Assembly (NCBI GenBank): GCA_020186115.1
Contig: WSYJ01000141.1
Span: 62,001-126,000 of the forward strand
DNA from: Histomonas meleagridis
Taxonomy: Eukaryota > Parabasalia > Tritrichomonadida > Dientamoebidae
DNA: 64,000 nt
Reading direction: 5' to 3'
Shown here: positions 9,767 to 20,900 of the stretch, in pieces
Layout of the letters: each line of letters begins with the position of its first letter
Position numbering within the stretch: position 1 is the first letter of the stretch
Translations under genes and position numbers: made by a program
The notes under the pieces: model-generated
Database searches by the model: none
The model's input: the letters and a program-made list of their open reading frames with translations, nothing else
What the model was told of the DNA's origin: nothing

Positions 9767-11749
9767 ATGCCTGGTGAAATTTTCTTGTATTTTTACGGGA
9801 AGATTTCATGGCAGGCAAGAACTAAGATAAAAGAAAATCAAAAGATTTCATACAAAACTTTAGTTCAAGGTTTTTTATCATTTTTAAATCATCAAAATAA
9901 TCTATCAATTTCAATTGATGAAGTTACAGTATGGAGGTGTACTTCCGATCTTTGCGATATGCAAGCAATCAAAAGTTTAGATGATTCAGTTCCAACAAAA
10001 TTATATGTTCCAATCGAATTAGTTGTACGTTCCATCAAACCAGAACCCATATCAGATGCTGTTCATTGCACTATTGAAACGCTTGATAAACTTATCGAAA
10101 TAGGCGATAACTTTTTTTCACAAAAACGATATCGATCTGCATTTACTTTTTATAATGAATCTGGTACATATGGTGTGTGGCGTCTATTCCATCTTTTATA
10201 CAAAATTAAAGCATGGAAAACCATCACTGACAAACACAACAACATTATAGATTTCATTCCTAATACCAATGAAACTAATGTCATGATTGCAGAAGCCTAT
10301 GAACACATTGGTAAAACGAACGAAGCATTTGAAATCTACAAAAATTGTCTTATTAATGGATTTGCTTCATGTGAAGTTCAAACAGGACTTTCCCGCTGCT
10401 TTACTTCCAAACAAAACTTTACATCAGCTGCTGTTTCTATTATGAATGCCCTTAACATCGATAGCCAAAATCCCGAAGCTATTCTTCAATCTGCGAAAAT
10501 TTACTTGTTGTCATCAAACTACGATTCCGCCGTTAAAACGCTTTTGAGGTGCCCCGCGATCTATAAGCACATTCCACAATTTTTCCAAAGTGATCTTTCT
10601 TTCATGAAACAATTTCTTGGTACGGTGACTGTATTATCTGTTAATACCAAATCTTTGTTATCATTATGTCGGACACTTTATAAGCATGGATCAGTTGCAG
10701 AGCCATTAAACATCTTGAAAAGCGCATATTTTAGCACGAAACATAACATTGATGTTACACTTTTATTTTTTTCGATTTTGCTTGAGCAAAATCAATTTAG
10801 TTTGATTCTTGATCATAGTTATGAGTTCGCACGAACATATATTCATACGCCAATTCGTGGAGTTGGATTAACAAAATTTTATGAAATTCTGACCGATTTA
10901 TATGAGAAAGAAATCGACGATCAAATCACTGATATTCCATTTGAGTCATTTTCAACCGAATCTTATTTAGGTTGTATTTTATGTATTTTAATTGCTCTTT
11001 TTCTTGAGGGAAATATTTCCGGATTTGCAAATGGTTTCCTCGATCCGAAACTTGGCTTTTATTCGTATTATGAAACTCTTTTCTCGAAGAAAAGAACAAG
11101 TTCCATTACTGAAATGTATATTTTTTGTGAAAGGGCTTCAATTTTAAATCAATCAGAATCGATAAAAAAGAAAAATAATAAAACAATAATGTGCATTGGC
11201 GATCATAATGTTATCCATTCGAGTTTTCTTAAAATGAAAATCAAAAATACAAAATTCACAATTATGCCACATCCTTTCTATAATTTGTCTATCTGGAAAT
11301 TAAGAAAGGCTTCAAACTCACCACAAAAAGAACGTTTCTTTTCGTTGTTACAAACATTGCCTGACTATAATAGCGTGATTTTCGTGTTGGGAACTTACGA
11401 CTGCGAAATCGAAATTCCGAAGTTTATCAACAAGTGCCTATGGAACACAGTTTCAAAGGCAATCGCTGCTGTTGTGGAAATTTACGTTTCTTTACTAAAA
11501 ATAATAATGGAAAGAAACCCGGGAATAACAATTTACGTTCACCCGGCTCTATCAAGGTTCATTTGGTCTGCACCAATAGTAAATAGTTTTAATGCTGAAC
11601 TTGAAAAGGCTCTTCCAGAATCTGTTGTTTACTTAAAAAAAATGGAGGGAACTTCTAGAGGACCTTTGACTTTGACACAGATTGATAATTTCGGTATACC
11701 AAAGGGATATAGTCAATTATTGATAAAGGCTTTCCCAGGAAATGAATAA
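9767..11749 (+). CDS. TPR-repeat protein with possible SGNH/GDSL-like C-terminal domain
   Basis: 660 residues from the ATG at 9767; the frame is open further upstream but only from a TTG. Residues about 95-340 form helical pairs with TPR spacing (AEAYEHIGKTNEAFEIYKNC; TGLSRCFTSKQNFTSAAVSI; SAKIYLLSSNYDSAVKTLL). The C-terminal 200 residues contain TIMCIGDHNVIHSSFLKM, then VIFVLGTYDCEIEI and ITIYVHPALSRF, a pattern like the GDSH...FGEIDCR blocks of SGNH-fold proteins, but the nucleophile Ser is replaced (GDHN). TPR scaffolds commonly serve in complexes such as APC/C or transport; the C-terminal assignment is tentative. The stop is TAAA. Confidence 0.55.
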   Translation: MPGEIFLYFYGKISWQARTKIKENQKISYKTLVQGFLSFLNHQNNLSISIDEVTVWRCTSDLCDMQAIKSLDDSVPTKLYVPIELVVRSIKPEPISDAVHCTIETLDKLIEIGDNFFSQKRYRSAFTFYNESGTYGVWRLFHLLYKIKAWKTITDKHNNIIDFIPNTNETNVMIAEAYEHIGKTNEAFEIYKNCLINGFASCEVQTGLSRCFTSKQNFTSAAVSIMNALNIDSQNPEAILQSAKIYLLSSNYDSAVKTLLRCPAIYKHIPQFFQSDLSFMKQFLGTVTVLSVNTKSLLSLCRTLYKHGSVAEPLNILKSAYFSTKHNIDVTLLFFSILLEQNQFSLILDHSYEFARTYIHTPIRGVGLTKFYEILTDLYEKEIDDQITDIPFESFSTESYLGCILCILIALFLEGNISGFANGFLDPKLGFYSYYETLFSKKRTSSITEMYIFCERASILNQSESIKKKNNKTIMCIGDHNVIHSSFLKMKIKNTKFTIMPHPFYNLSIWKLRKASNSPQKERFFSLLQTLPDYNSVIFVLGTYDCEIEIPKFINKCLWNTVSKAIAAVVEIYVSLLKIIMERNPGITIYVHPALSRFIWSAPIVNSFNAELEKALPESVVYLKKMEGTSRGPLTLTQIDNFGIPKGYSQLLIKAFPGNE

Positions 11750-11761
11750 AATAAAAATTTA

Positions 11762-12091
11762 CTAGAATATACTACTTAACAGATTTGAAATAGATGAAAA
11801 AGTATTGGATATAACTCGTTTGCTCATGTTTTCTTGATATGTTTTATACAATTCATCGAGAAGTTTTTCTTGTTCTTTCTGTGATTTGTGTGATTTAAGA
11901 GCTTCACGGTATGCTGATACTTGGTCCATACAATCTTCATTTAAAACTTTGAGTGAAGTTGTAAACATTATGCCTTCTTTAGTAAGCCATTTAATCTTTT
12001 TCTTGTTCGTTGGATCTTCTACTACAGCTGTGTGTGCTTCTTTTGTAACTCGTCTTGCATCATTTAAATTCCAGTCGATGTAAAAGTTCAT
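11762..12091 (-). CDS. hypothetical small helical protein
   Basis: 109 residues starting MNFYIDWNLNDARRVTKEAH. The ATG at 12091 is the first in frame; codons upstream begin with TTG. The protein is rich in Lys and Glu, apparently all-helical, with a C-terminal hydrophobic/Ser patch (NTFSSISNLLSSIF). It converges tail to tail on the TPR gene, only 12 bases apart. No family is recognised. Confidence 0.5.
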   Translation of the reverse strand: MNFYIDWNLNDARRVTKEAHTAVVEDPTNKKKIKWLTKEGIMFTTSLKVLNEDCMDQVSAYREALKSHKSQKEQEKLLDELYKTYQENMSKRVISNTFSSISNLLSSIF

Positions 12092-12454
12092 GAATAGCAA
12101 AAAGCAAAGAGGCCGTTATTTCCCATTGGGAAAACAAGAGTTTTGAAAAGTTTACTCATGAATTTATTACCTAAACTTTTGATCAATGCTTCCTTCTTTT
12201 ATCATATTGTTAAATTTAAAACATTAACCAAAATATTTAGTTATATGGGAGTAAGTAACTAAATTTTATCAAAGAGTTTTACATATACTATATAGAAAGA
12301 GTAAAACGGGATCTCAATTTTCGGTTTGCAGCAAACCTAAAGCTATTGCAGTTGCTCTGAAAAATTTGTATATATTTGATTGGTAGCCTTCCTTCCAAAT
12401 ATCATATTAAAATAACAATTATTAAAATATATTTTTATTTCTACCATTAACATC
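12092..12454. other. intergenic region
   Basis: About 360 bases. No coding or RNA signal is seen. In particular there is no ankyrin N-terminal coding sequence ahead of the cassette array that follows. Confidence 0.4.
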
Positions 12455-13111
12455 AATAATTTTATAGTATTTCAAAATAATGTTTGGAAATGATTTAAAT
12501 CATTTGTAACAGCACTTATGATTGCATCTTATTATGGTCATACAGAAATAGTTAAATTACTTCTTGAACAAGAAGGAATTGATATTAATGATAAAAATAT
12601 TTATTTGTTTTATTTAATATTTATTTTAATAATCTGATATTTGAAAATAATATTTGGAAATTATTTAAATTATTTATAACAGCACTTATGGTAGCATCTT
12701 CAAAAGGTTATACAGAAATAGTTAAATTACTTCTTAAACAAGAAGGAATTGATATTAATGCTAAAAATATTTATTTGTTTTGTTTGATATTTATTTTAAT
12801 AATTTGATAATTCAAAATAATATTTGGAAATTATTTAAATTATTTGAAACAGCACTTATTGAGGCATCTTATTATGGTCATACAGAAATAGTTAAATTAC
12901 TTCTTGAACAAGAAGGAATTGATATTAATGCTAAAAATATTTATTTGTTTTATTTAATATTTATTTTAATAATTTGATATTTGAAAATAATATTTGGAAA
13001 TTATTTAAATTATTTATAACAGCACTTATGTATGCATCTTCAGATGGTCATACAGAAATAGTTAAATTAATCACTAAAAGGAAAAATTATATGGAAAAAA
13101 AAAACATGTAG
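12455..13111 (+). pseudogene. orphan ankyrin cassette array (4 units, 170-bp period)
   Basis: Four units start at 12509, 12679, 12849 and 13019, exactly 170 bases apart. Each has an 87-base ankyrin part (variants TALMIASYYGHTEIV, TALMVASSKGYTEIV, TALIEASYYGHTEIV, TALMYASSDGHTEIV, then KLLLEQEGIDINAK) and an 83-base AT-rich spacer. Since 170 is not a multiple of three, the units fall in shifting frames and stops occur in the spacers. The last unit diverges into KLITKRKNYMEKKNM and a stop. The DUF3447 N-terminal part found at the other three loci is absent, so this is a detached array or 3' remnant. Confidence 0.7.
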
Positions 13112-13478
13112 TTTAGTTCATTGAGTTTTAAATTGAAATAGAATTAATGTTTTGACTCTACCTTTGTGCCATTAAGCTTTTCCATGACTTCATAAAAACA
13201 CTTTTGTATCAATTATTTTTAAAATTTTAAAATTAAAAAAAATTCCCTTTACACATGATTTAGAGCGGCTTACTTAACATAAATTGAATATATTAAATTA
13301 AATATAATTTTAATGGATTCCATTTCTCTTGTGCAAAACAATTTGAGCTAAAACCATCATAAAAACCGTTTTTATGAAACAATTAGCTATTGAAAATTTG
13401 AATTCATGTTTATCCGGTCATTTTGTTGCGGACTTTTCTCTCAATTTCTTGTCGAAGTTACGTCACTTCATTTTTATT
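13112..13478. other. intergenic region and promoter of the MLF gene
   Basis: About 370 bases. It holds AAACCGTTTTT at 13363-13373 and an Inr-like TCACTT at 13463-13468; the rest is featureless AT-rich DNA. Confidence 0.45.
13363..13373 (+). promoter_or_regulatory. AAACCGTTT Myb-type motif
   Basis: AAACCGTTTTT lies about 100 bases upstream of the TCACTT initiator of the MLF gene. The same palindromic core AAACCGTTT (AACGG on both strands) lies at 50556-50566 ahead of CDC48 and at 32960-32968 ahead of an ankyrin gene. AACGG is the core of classical Myb sites; function here is inferred. Confidence 0.4.
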
Positions 13479-13976
13479 ATGTTTGGTTTATTTGGCGATC
13501 CATTCTTTGGATATAATCCTTATGGCTCATTTGCCTTTCCTAGAAAAGCATATAAAATGTTAGACTTACTTAATGATATGATTGAAAATGATTCTTCAGA
13601 CGAAGAGGAAGCAGAAGAAAAGCAAAAAGATGCAAAAGACAAATCAAAACCCGCTAAATCCAGCTCATACAATAAGTATAGTCAAATCAAAAAGTCTTAT
13701 TATGATGGTGGAAATGTAATCGAAGAATTACGTGAGAAAACATGTGATGGCTCTTCTGGTTCAGTTAAAGAAACCACTACAAGAAGAATTGGTAACAAAT
13801 GGTGCACAATCGAAGAAGAAACAAATAACAAAGGTGAAAAGACAACTCGTGAGAAGTGGCATAATGTACCAGAAAACGAAGTAGAAAAGTTCAAGGCTAA
13901 GTGGGAAAAGCATAAAGGCAGCTTCGGATTTGAACATCTTAGTCTTCCAGCTCCAAAAGAAGAGAAAAAGGAATAA
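13479..13976 (+). CDS. myeloid leukemia factor (MLF) family protein
   Basis: 165 residues starting MFGLFGDPFFGYNPYGSF. This ATG was preferred to the one at 13374 because an Inr-like TCACTTCATT lies 16 bases before it and because MLF proteins begin close to the DPFF motif. An acidic linker (SSDEEEAEEKQ) is followed by the conserved MLF core: the Tyr/Ser strand YSQIKKSYYDGGN, SSGSVKETTTRRIGNKW, and NNKGEKTTREKWHNVPENEV with KFKAKWEKHKGSF, corresponding to the 'R.T.GD.EE...N.....AE.FD.EW' end of the family. MLF proteins are small adaptors linked to 14-3-3 binding and proteostasis in other eukaryotes, including other anaerobic protists. The stop is TAAA. Confidence 0.85.
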   Translation: MFGLFGDPFFGYNPYGSFAFPRKAYKMLDLLNDMIENDSSDEEEAEEKQKDAKDKSKPAKSSSYNKYSQIKKSYYDGGNVIEELREKTCDGSSGSVKETTTRRIGNKWCTIEEETNNKGEKTTREKWHNVPENEVEKFKAKWEKHKGSFGFEHLSLPAPKEEKKE

Positions 13977-14276
13977 ACAAAAGAAATAAATGATTAACTT
14001 AATTAAATATATGTTGTTTTCATATTGAATGAGATAATGTTATTTTTTGAATGAACTAATATATAAAAGAATATCATATTTTCAGGCAAATATTCGTATG
14101 ATTTGAAAAAGCTTGTGGAATTTGTTGTGCCAAAGACAAGAAAATAAAAAATTTTTTTGTAAGATGAAGCAATTAAGGCTTAGATTGGTGGATTTGAAAT
14201 TGATAAAGTCTGTTTAGTTGGAAAGTGATATTAACGGTCGTCTTAACGGACTTTTGTTGTGGCCGGCCTTTTTGAA

Positions 14277-14450
14277 ATGGCAAAAAGAAGCAACACATCA
14301 GCACATAACAGGAGCCACCAATGGCATCGCAACGGAATTAAGAAGGCAAGAAATGTCCAACTTTGGTTCACAAAAGGAATGAACAGCAAATTCCTTAGGA
14401 ACGTAAAGCGAGCCAAAGCAGGATTGAACAAGAAAGAAAAGAAAGAGTAA
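14277..14450 (+). CDS. RPL29: 60S ribosomal protein eL29
   Basis: 57 residues starting MAKRSNTSAHNRSHQWHRNG, with NGIKKARNVQLWFTKGMNSK and FLRNVKRAKAGL, the defining eL29 pattern (HNQS..WHRNGIKKP...KG...KFLRN.R.AKK). Six upstream in-frame codons from a TTG are ignored because eL29 begins with MAK. The upstream region carries TTAACGGTCGTCTTAACGGAC (two AACGG elements at about 14231-14250) and a GGCCGGCC palindrome just before the start. The stop overlaps TAAA. Very basic and complete, it should be a functional ribosomal gene. Confidence 0.93.
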   Translation: MAKRSNTSAHNRSHQWHRNGIKKARNVQLWFTKGMNSKFLRNVKRAKAGLNKKEKKE

Positions 14451-14950
14451 ATGTCAGTTCTTTTAATAAACGCCCGTAAGTGTATATGCAACATTTGTAC
14501 TATTTCATAGAATTTTAAGGGAAACAAAATTAATTTTGTTAAATGAGTTTTTCAAAAAAAAATTATTCAATTAATATTTTTCTTTCTAATTTTTGCAATA
14601 AACGCATGTACTCTTCCTGTGGTGTATTAAAATAATAATTACTTATTTTTTTCCTTCAAAATTTTTTAACAAAATAAAAGCGATGATAAAAAATATGTAC
14701 TGAAAAGAATATTATGATGATGCTGAATTATTTCATTTAATACGGATAACATCCAAGTAAATTTTTAACGTTCTCATAAAGAATTTTCTTAATCATGTTC
14801 CATCACTCCTTGGTACAAAAAAAAAAGAATTCCATCATTTCCTAGAAATGCAAATTTGTATCCAGCGCTGCTGTTCATTATCCAAAATTATTTTCCTTTG
14901 CGATGAAAATCAAAGTTTTCATTTCTTTTCATATCAAATGTCATAAACAA
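14451..14950. other. intergenic region with HP1 promoter
   Basis: About 500 bases of AT-rich DNA. The only recognisable element is the initiator TCATTTCTTTTCAT at 14919-14932, with a two-codon upstream ORF (ATG TCA TAA, 14938-14946) before the chromodomain gene. Confidence 0.4.
14919..14932 (+). promoter_or_regulatory. Inr-like element of chromodomain gene
   Basis: TCATTTCTTTTCAT is identical to the element immediately preceding the CDC48 start (minus strand, 50543-50556). This shared 14-mer next to two unrelated start codons supports a trichomonad-type initiator. Confidence 0.5.
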
Positions 14951-15466
14951 ATGAGCGACATTTTGGAGGAAGAAACATCAGGAGAAAAAAAAGAAGAAAA
15001 AATCGAACAAGTCGAAGAAGAAGTAAAAAAACCTGAAGAAACGAAAAATAATGAAGAAGGCGAAGAGGAAGAAGAAGAAGATCCAGATGTTTATGAAGTT
15101 GAAAAAATTCTTGCGCACAAAATTGGCACCAATGGGAAAAGGCGTTTTTTGTTAAAGTGGAAAGGATATGGTTACGATGATAACACATGGGAAGCAGAGG
15201 AAAATCTTAATTGTCCCGAATTATTGGATGAATATCTTAAAAAGCACAAATTGTTTAAAGAAAAGTTAGCGCCAAAAGGCAAGCTATTAGCTCGCCCAGA
15301 AGAAATAATCGATGTCTCACTTTCAGGAAAGGAATTAAAATACGAAGTTAGATATCCTGACAATCAAATCAGTACCATATCTTCCAAAGAACTTTACAGG
15401 ATTGAGCCATCCCTAATGATCAGGTTTCTTGAATCTAAAGCAAACTTTCCTATAGAAGAATTATGA
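14951..15466 (+). CDS. HP1-like chromodomain protein
   Basis: 171 residues from [14 protein letters not shown]. The upstream ATG at 14903 lies before the initiator element, so 14951 is preferred. An acidic N-terminal tail (residues 1-45) precedes a chromodomain (about 47-102): [12 protein letters not shown], then [20 protein letters not shown] and [10 protein letters not shown]. The aromatic cage Tyr/Trp/Tyr positions are present (Y in VYEVE, W in LKWKGY, and the residue before DDNTWE). The C-terminal 60 residues ([20 protein letters not shown] and [12 protein letters not shown]) look like a short chromoshadow domain. In this family the chromodomain reads methylated H3K9 and the shadow domain dimerises, building heterochromatin. 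The gene ends TGAATAAA. Confidence 0.85.
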   Translation: MSDILEEETSGEKKEEKIEQVEEEVKKPEETKNNEEGEEEEEEDPDVYEVEKILAHKIGTNGKRRFLLKWKGYGYDDNTWEAEENLNCPELLDEYLKKHKLFKEKLAPKGKLLARPEEIIDVSLSGKELKYEVRYPDNQISTISSKELYRIEPSLMIRFLESKANFPIEEL

Positions 15467-15641
15467 ATAAATCATTGGTAATGTTACTCGAACCATTCAC
15501 CATCGCAATTCATTTTTTGAATCAGGTTCGTTTGTTAAATTTGAAATAAAAATTAAAAACAAAATCAGATATATAATAATTCAAATTTGAAAAATTTCCA
15601 AACAAACACAGTTTATTTAAAAAAGTAATTGAAAGATTTTT

Positions 15642-17386
15642 TCATATTTTAATGATAGCATTATCCTCACTAAAATCTTTCGCAAATGGATCTTCTTCTG
15701 TGATTTTACTGGAAAATTCAATCGAAAAATCGTTATTTTCATTCTCATTACAAATAACATCAACAGACTCTTCTTCTTTAATTCGTTTATTATGTTGAAT
15801 ACGTATTAATATAATGATAATTATTAATATTATTACGATTGCTGCAATAATAGGGAAAATTATGATGTAAATGTTGAATTTATTGTTGTGTTCTGATTCG
15901 CTTTGGTTTTGATATACTAAAAATGTGCCTGAATAAAAACTTAAAAGAGTATAATGCATAACATTCGTATATTCATAATAAATAAATTCTGTTTCTGTAG
16001 ATGAAATTAATTGTGTTTTGGATAAAAATGTTTTTATTGTAATTGTTTCTGTTATTGAATACGTATAAGTTAGAAGAAAAGAGTGCGTCAATGTACAAGA
16101 TTTAATTGAATTTGTATTTGTATATTGAATATACATATTTGATAATGTATTTGATTGTGAAAATGTGTTTGATCGCGAAAATGTATTTGATTGATTGAAT
16201 GAATGTGATGGTGAAAATGAATGTGATGGTGAAAATGAATCAGATTGCGTAAATGTATTTGTTTGAGAAAATGTATATGTTCTCATTGGAGCACACCCTT
16301 CAGCAGGTGTTCCTTTGCTAACTTTAAAAGAACCAAATGTTTTATTTTCATATGTTGTTAGCACCATAACTTTACCTGACGCAAGGTTAAACTCATCGAA
16401 TCCCATACCAGCGACAGATGGCGATTTGTTACCATAAAAATAAAGACACTGAATATTTGAACATGAATAAAATGCAAAATTTTCAATCGCTGTAATTGTG
16501 GATGGAATATTATATGAATTATCTGCTTTACCAATGGGATAACTGATAAGTTTAGTGATGTTTTTTGTCATAAAGAACGCCATCTTCTGCATAATTCGAA
16601 AAATATTCATTTTCTTCTGAAACTTTAATAAATTGAAGTGCTGAACATCCCGTAAAAGGATTCGCATTAATTGTAGTAACTGATTTTGGAATTGTAATAT
16701 TTTCAAGTGAAGTACAATATTGAAATGCAAAAGAATCGATTTTAGCAACATTTTCTCCAATATAAATATGTTTGATTTTTATTACAATTATAAAATGAAT
16801 TTTCACCAATTTCTGTTACACAATTCCCAATTTCAACTGTGACTAATGAAAGCCAATTTTCAAATGCATCTTCAGATATAATGTCAACACCATCTTTAAT
16901 TATAAGATGCTCTGCATCATTTTTATAGGTATACATATTGTTAAATTCTTCAGAATTAGTAATTGTAAGTGTATTATTCGTTGTATCAAATAGTTCAAAA
17001 GAATGTGCAATGAAGAAAACAAACAAAATTGGAACAAAATGATTATTAATCTTAAATTTATTATGAACGCTTTGAATTATGATATTTATAAAATGATTTA
17101 ATGATTTGAGTAAACAAAAAATAAAAAGTAATAAAATGATTTGGTTGAAAAAATATGAATTGCCTTCGCATAATGTTTCACAAAATTTGTCAAATAAATT
17201 TTTAAGAAACAAAAAGTTTATCTTGTTTAGAATGCTATTGTTAGCAAGCATTGCAAGATAACCTTTATACGTTTGATTAATTTTTAGAATAAAAAGCTGG
17301 GATAATGCTTGAAATCTGGTATTTTGTGTAATTTCCAACGAGATCAAGGGAAAGTTTTTGAACTTTTTTATTTGTGTACTTTTCAA
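15642..17386 (-). pseudogene. BspA-like surface protein gene, frameshifted paralogue of the 6.7-kb gene
   Basis: Three overlapping open frames (17386-16742, 16809-16552, 16760-15642) together encode one BspA-like protein. The stretch 16198-17096 is nearly identical to 7091-7987. Two single extra A residues break it: AATAAAAATC instead of AATAAAATC near 16780, and GACAAAAAACATC instead of GACAAAAACATC near 16560. Joined, the product would be about 580 residues: hydrophobic N-terminus, signal-like FVPILFVFFIAHSFE, BspA repeats, a shorter SF stalk, a different post-stalk region, a membrane helix and a tail ending EEDPFAKDF-containing. Both breaks are in A runs, so either true pseudogenisation or sequencing error is possible. 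Two AACGGTTT sites (about 17431-17472) lie just upstream. Confidence 0.8.
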
Positions 17387-17977
17387 TATTTCAATGATAC
17401 GATCAAATTGTATAAACAGCCGTTTTGTTACAGTTACAGAAAAACAAAAACGGTTTTAGATAAACGGTTTCTGAAGTTAATAACAAGGAACATGAAAAGA
17501 GTAAGTGTTTATGATGATGTTTATTTCAAGCATCTTTTACAGTCGAAATATCAGGCATGAGTGACAACATAAGTGCATAATATAAATAAGAATAAATAAT
17601 TTTAAAATATAAATAACAATAAAATTAAAATTGACACTGTACCAAAGCAAATAACATTTAATTTCGCTTATTTGAAAGTCAACTATATTTAACATACATT
17701 TCAATAAGTTTTATCATATTTTGATTAAATATCAAAATGATTTATGCGAAACAATAATTGTTGTAGTAAAAAGATAAAATTAAATAATTCTTTATATGTA
17801 CCAAATTATTAAATATTAGGAATTGGAAACAAAAATATTATTGAATTTTTCTCAAGCTTGATTAAAAATCGAACAAGTTCATATTCAAAAACCATTAAAC
17901 AATCATATTGAAAAAAAATATCAAAAAATAATGTTTTCGTTTATTACATGATGTTAACACAAAAAAATTGGAAATAT
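17387..17977. other. intergenic region between two BspA-like genes
   Basis: About 590 bases. It holds ACGGTTTTAGATAAACGGTTT near 17451-17472, likely regulatory for the minus-strand gene ending at 17386, and TTATGCGAAACAATAATTG at about 17741, which recurs with one change at about 23028 on the far side of the next gene. No gene is seen. Confidence 0.4.
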
Positions 17978-20900
17978 TTAAATATTTCGAATGAAATTTT
18001 CTTCTTTGAAATCTTTCGCAAATGGATCTTCGTCAATATTTGAAAAATCAATGACATTATTCATCGATAAATCATTGTTTTTATCATTTGCATCAATTAC
18101 ATTTTCTATCGAACTTTCTTTGTTTTGATTACGTTTATATATAATAAAAAATATAATTATAATTATAATAACTATAACAAAAACACAAACGATAATGATA
18201 ATAATTTGTGTGATATTCATATCATTATTATTATTGGGTTCATCTTGTGAAATAATTGTATAAAAACCTGAATAATATGTAATATAAGAAAGATATGGAG
18301 CAGCAGTATATTCATATGAAATTAAAACAGTTTCAATATATGAATATAATGAATTAATCATAGAAATTGTAATAGTGCTATAAAATATCGATTTTTGGAT
18401 AATAGTTTTTGTGATCGTTTTTCCAAATGTTATTGTATTTATAAATGTCATTCCGAATGATAATGAAATTGTAAATGAATTTGATTCAGTAAAAGTATTT
18501 GAAAATGTATTGGAAAATGAATTTGATTTAGTAAATGTATTTGACCTTGTAAAAGTATTTGAAAATGAATTAGATTCACTAAATGAATGTGTTGGGAAAT
18601 AATATTGATTACATTCATCAACATATGATCCCTTTGAAACATTTAATGGACCAAATGTTTCATCTTGATATAAAACTGATGTCATAACATATTCTGCTTG
18701 TACATTACCAAATGCGTTCACTTGTATTGTTGGTTGTGCAAAACCTGTAAAATAAATACATGTGAGATTCGTGCAGCTTTGAAATGCAAATCTTAAAATA
18801 CTTGTCACATTTTTACCAATTATAACTGTTTTCATATTTGTGCAATATCTAAATGAATATCCTCCGATTCTAGTTACTGAATCTGGAATCGTTATATTTG
18901 TTAAAGATGCACATGATTGAAATGCATAATTACCAATTGTATCTACCAAATTTGGTATTGTCATATTTTGTAATGATGAACATTGTTGAAATGCATAATT
19001 ACCAATATATGATATATTATCACTTAATATTACTGTTTCTAAGTTATAACATTCATCAAATAAATAATTTTCAATCTCACTTATTGAAAATGGAAGGATA
19101 AATTTCTTAAATGATTCACATGAACGAAATGCAGAATCATCAATTAATGTTACTGTATTTGGAATTATTATATTGGTTAAACTATAACATGAACGAAATG
19201 CAGAATTACCAATTTCTGTTACTGTATTTGGAATTGTTATATTGTCTAATGATGTACATGTATGAAACATAAAAGCAGGAATTAATGTAATTGAATCGGG
19301 AAATGTTATATTGATCAATGATGTGCATGAATAAAACATAGCACCACCAATTGATGTTAAATTATTTGGAATCGTTATATTAATTAATGATAAACATGTA
19401 CTAAATGCATAGTAACCTGTTGATGTGACTGAATCCGGGATTATTATGTTTGTTAAGTTTGAACATGAATCAAATGCATTATCACCAATTGATGTTATTG
19501 TATTTGGAAGAATTATATCAATTAATGATGTACATGAATAAAATAAAGAATCAGATATTGATGTAATTGAATTAGGGATTGTTATATTAATTAATGATGT
19601 GCACTCGGCAAATGCAAAATTACCAATTGATGTTATTGTATTTGGAATTATAAAATTAATTAATGATGTACATGAATAGAATAAATAATCAGATATTGAT
19701 GTAATTGAATTAGGGATTGTTATATTAGTTAAAGATGTGCACTCGGCAAATGCAAAAGGTTCAATCAATGTTATTGTATCTGGAATTCTAAAATTAATTA
19801 ATGATGTACATGAATAAAATAAAGAATTTGAAATTGTTGAAACTGAATCAGGAAGTGTTATATAATTTAATAATGAACATGAATCAAATACAGAAGATCC
19901 AATTAATGTTACTGAATTTGGTATTGTTATATTGTTTAATGATGAACACTGAGCGAATGCATAGTTGCCAATTGATGTCACTGAATCTGGAATTGTTATA
20001 TTTATTAAGTTAGAGCAAAGACGAAATGAAGAAATACCAATTGATTTTACTGTATTTGGTATTGTTATATTAATTAAAGATGAACATGAATAAAATAAAG
20101 AATCAGAAATCGTTTGAAGTGAACATGAAATTGTTATGTTAACCAATGATGAACACGAATAAAATGCGAAAGATTCAATTGATTTTACTGATTCTGGAAT
20201 TACTATATTGGTTAAATTTGAGCATGAGCGAAATGCTGACGATCTAATTGTTGTAATTTTATTTGGAATTGTTACATTAGTTAATGATGAACATGATTCA
20301 AATACTGAAGATTCAATTGTACTTACTGAGTTTGGAATCGAAAAATTAATTAATGATGAACATGAATGAAACGTATACGATCCTATTGAAGTAATTGTAT
20401 TTGGAATTATGACATTAGTTAATGATGAACATTGATAAAATAAATAGCTGTTAATTATTTTAATATTATTTGGAATGGTTATTTTGACTAATGAAGAGCA
20501 TCCACGAAATGCATAAGATCCAATAAATGTAACTGATTCTGGAATTACAATATTTTCTAAAGAAGAGCAATAATAAAATGCATAATTTTGGATATTTGTT
20601 ATCGAGTCAGGAATTTCAAATGTTGTTTTAGAATTTCCTGCTGGATAACATATAATGGTAGTGATATCTTTATTATAAAGAACTTCATTGTTGTCATAAT
20701 TGGAATAAACAGTGTTTCCTTCAGATACTTTAATAAATTGAAGAAGTTTACATTGAACAAAAACATTTTGTCCAATTGAAGTAACTGATTTTGGTATTGT
20801 AATATTTTTCAATGAAGAACATGAATAAAATGCTTGAGTTCCAATAGTTGTTACATTTTCTCCAATGATAATATTTTCTAATTTCGAACATAATTGAAAT

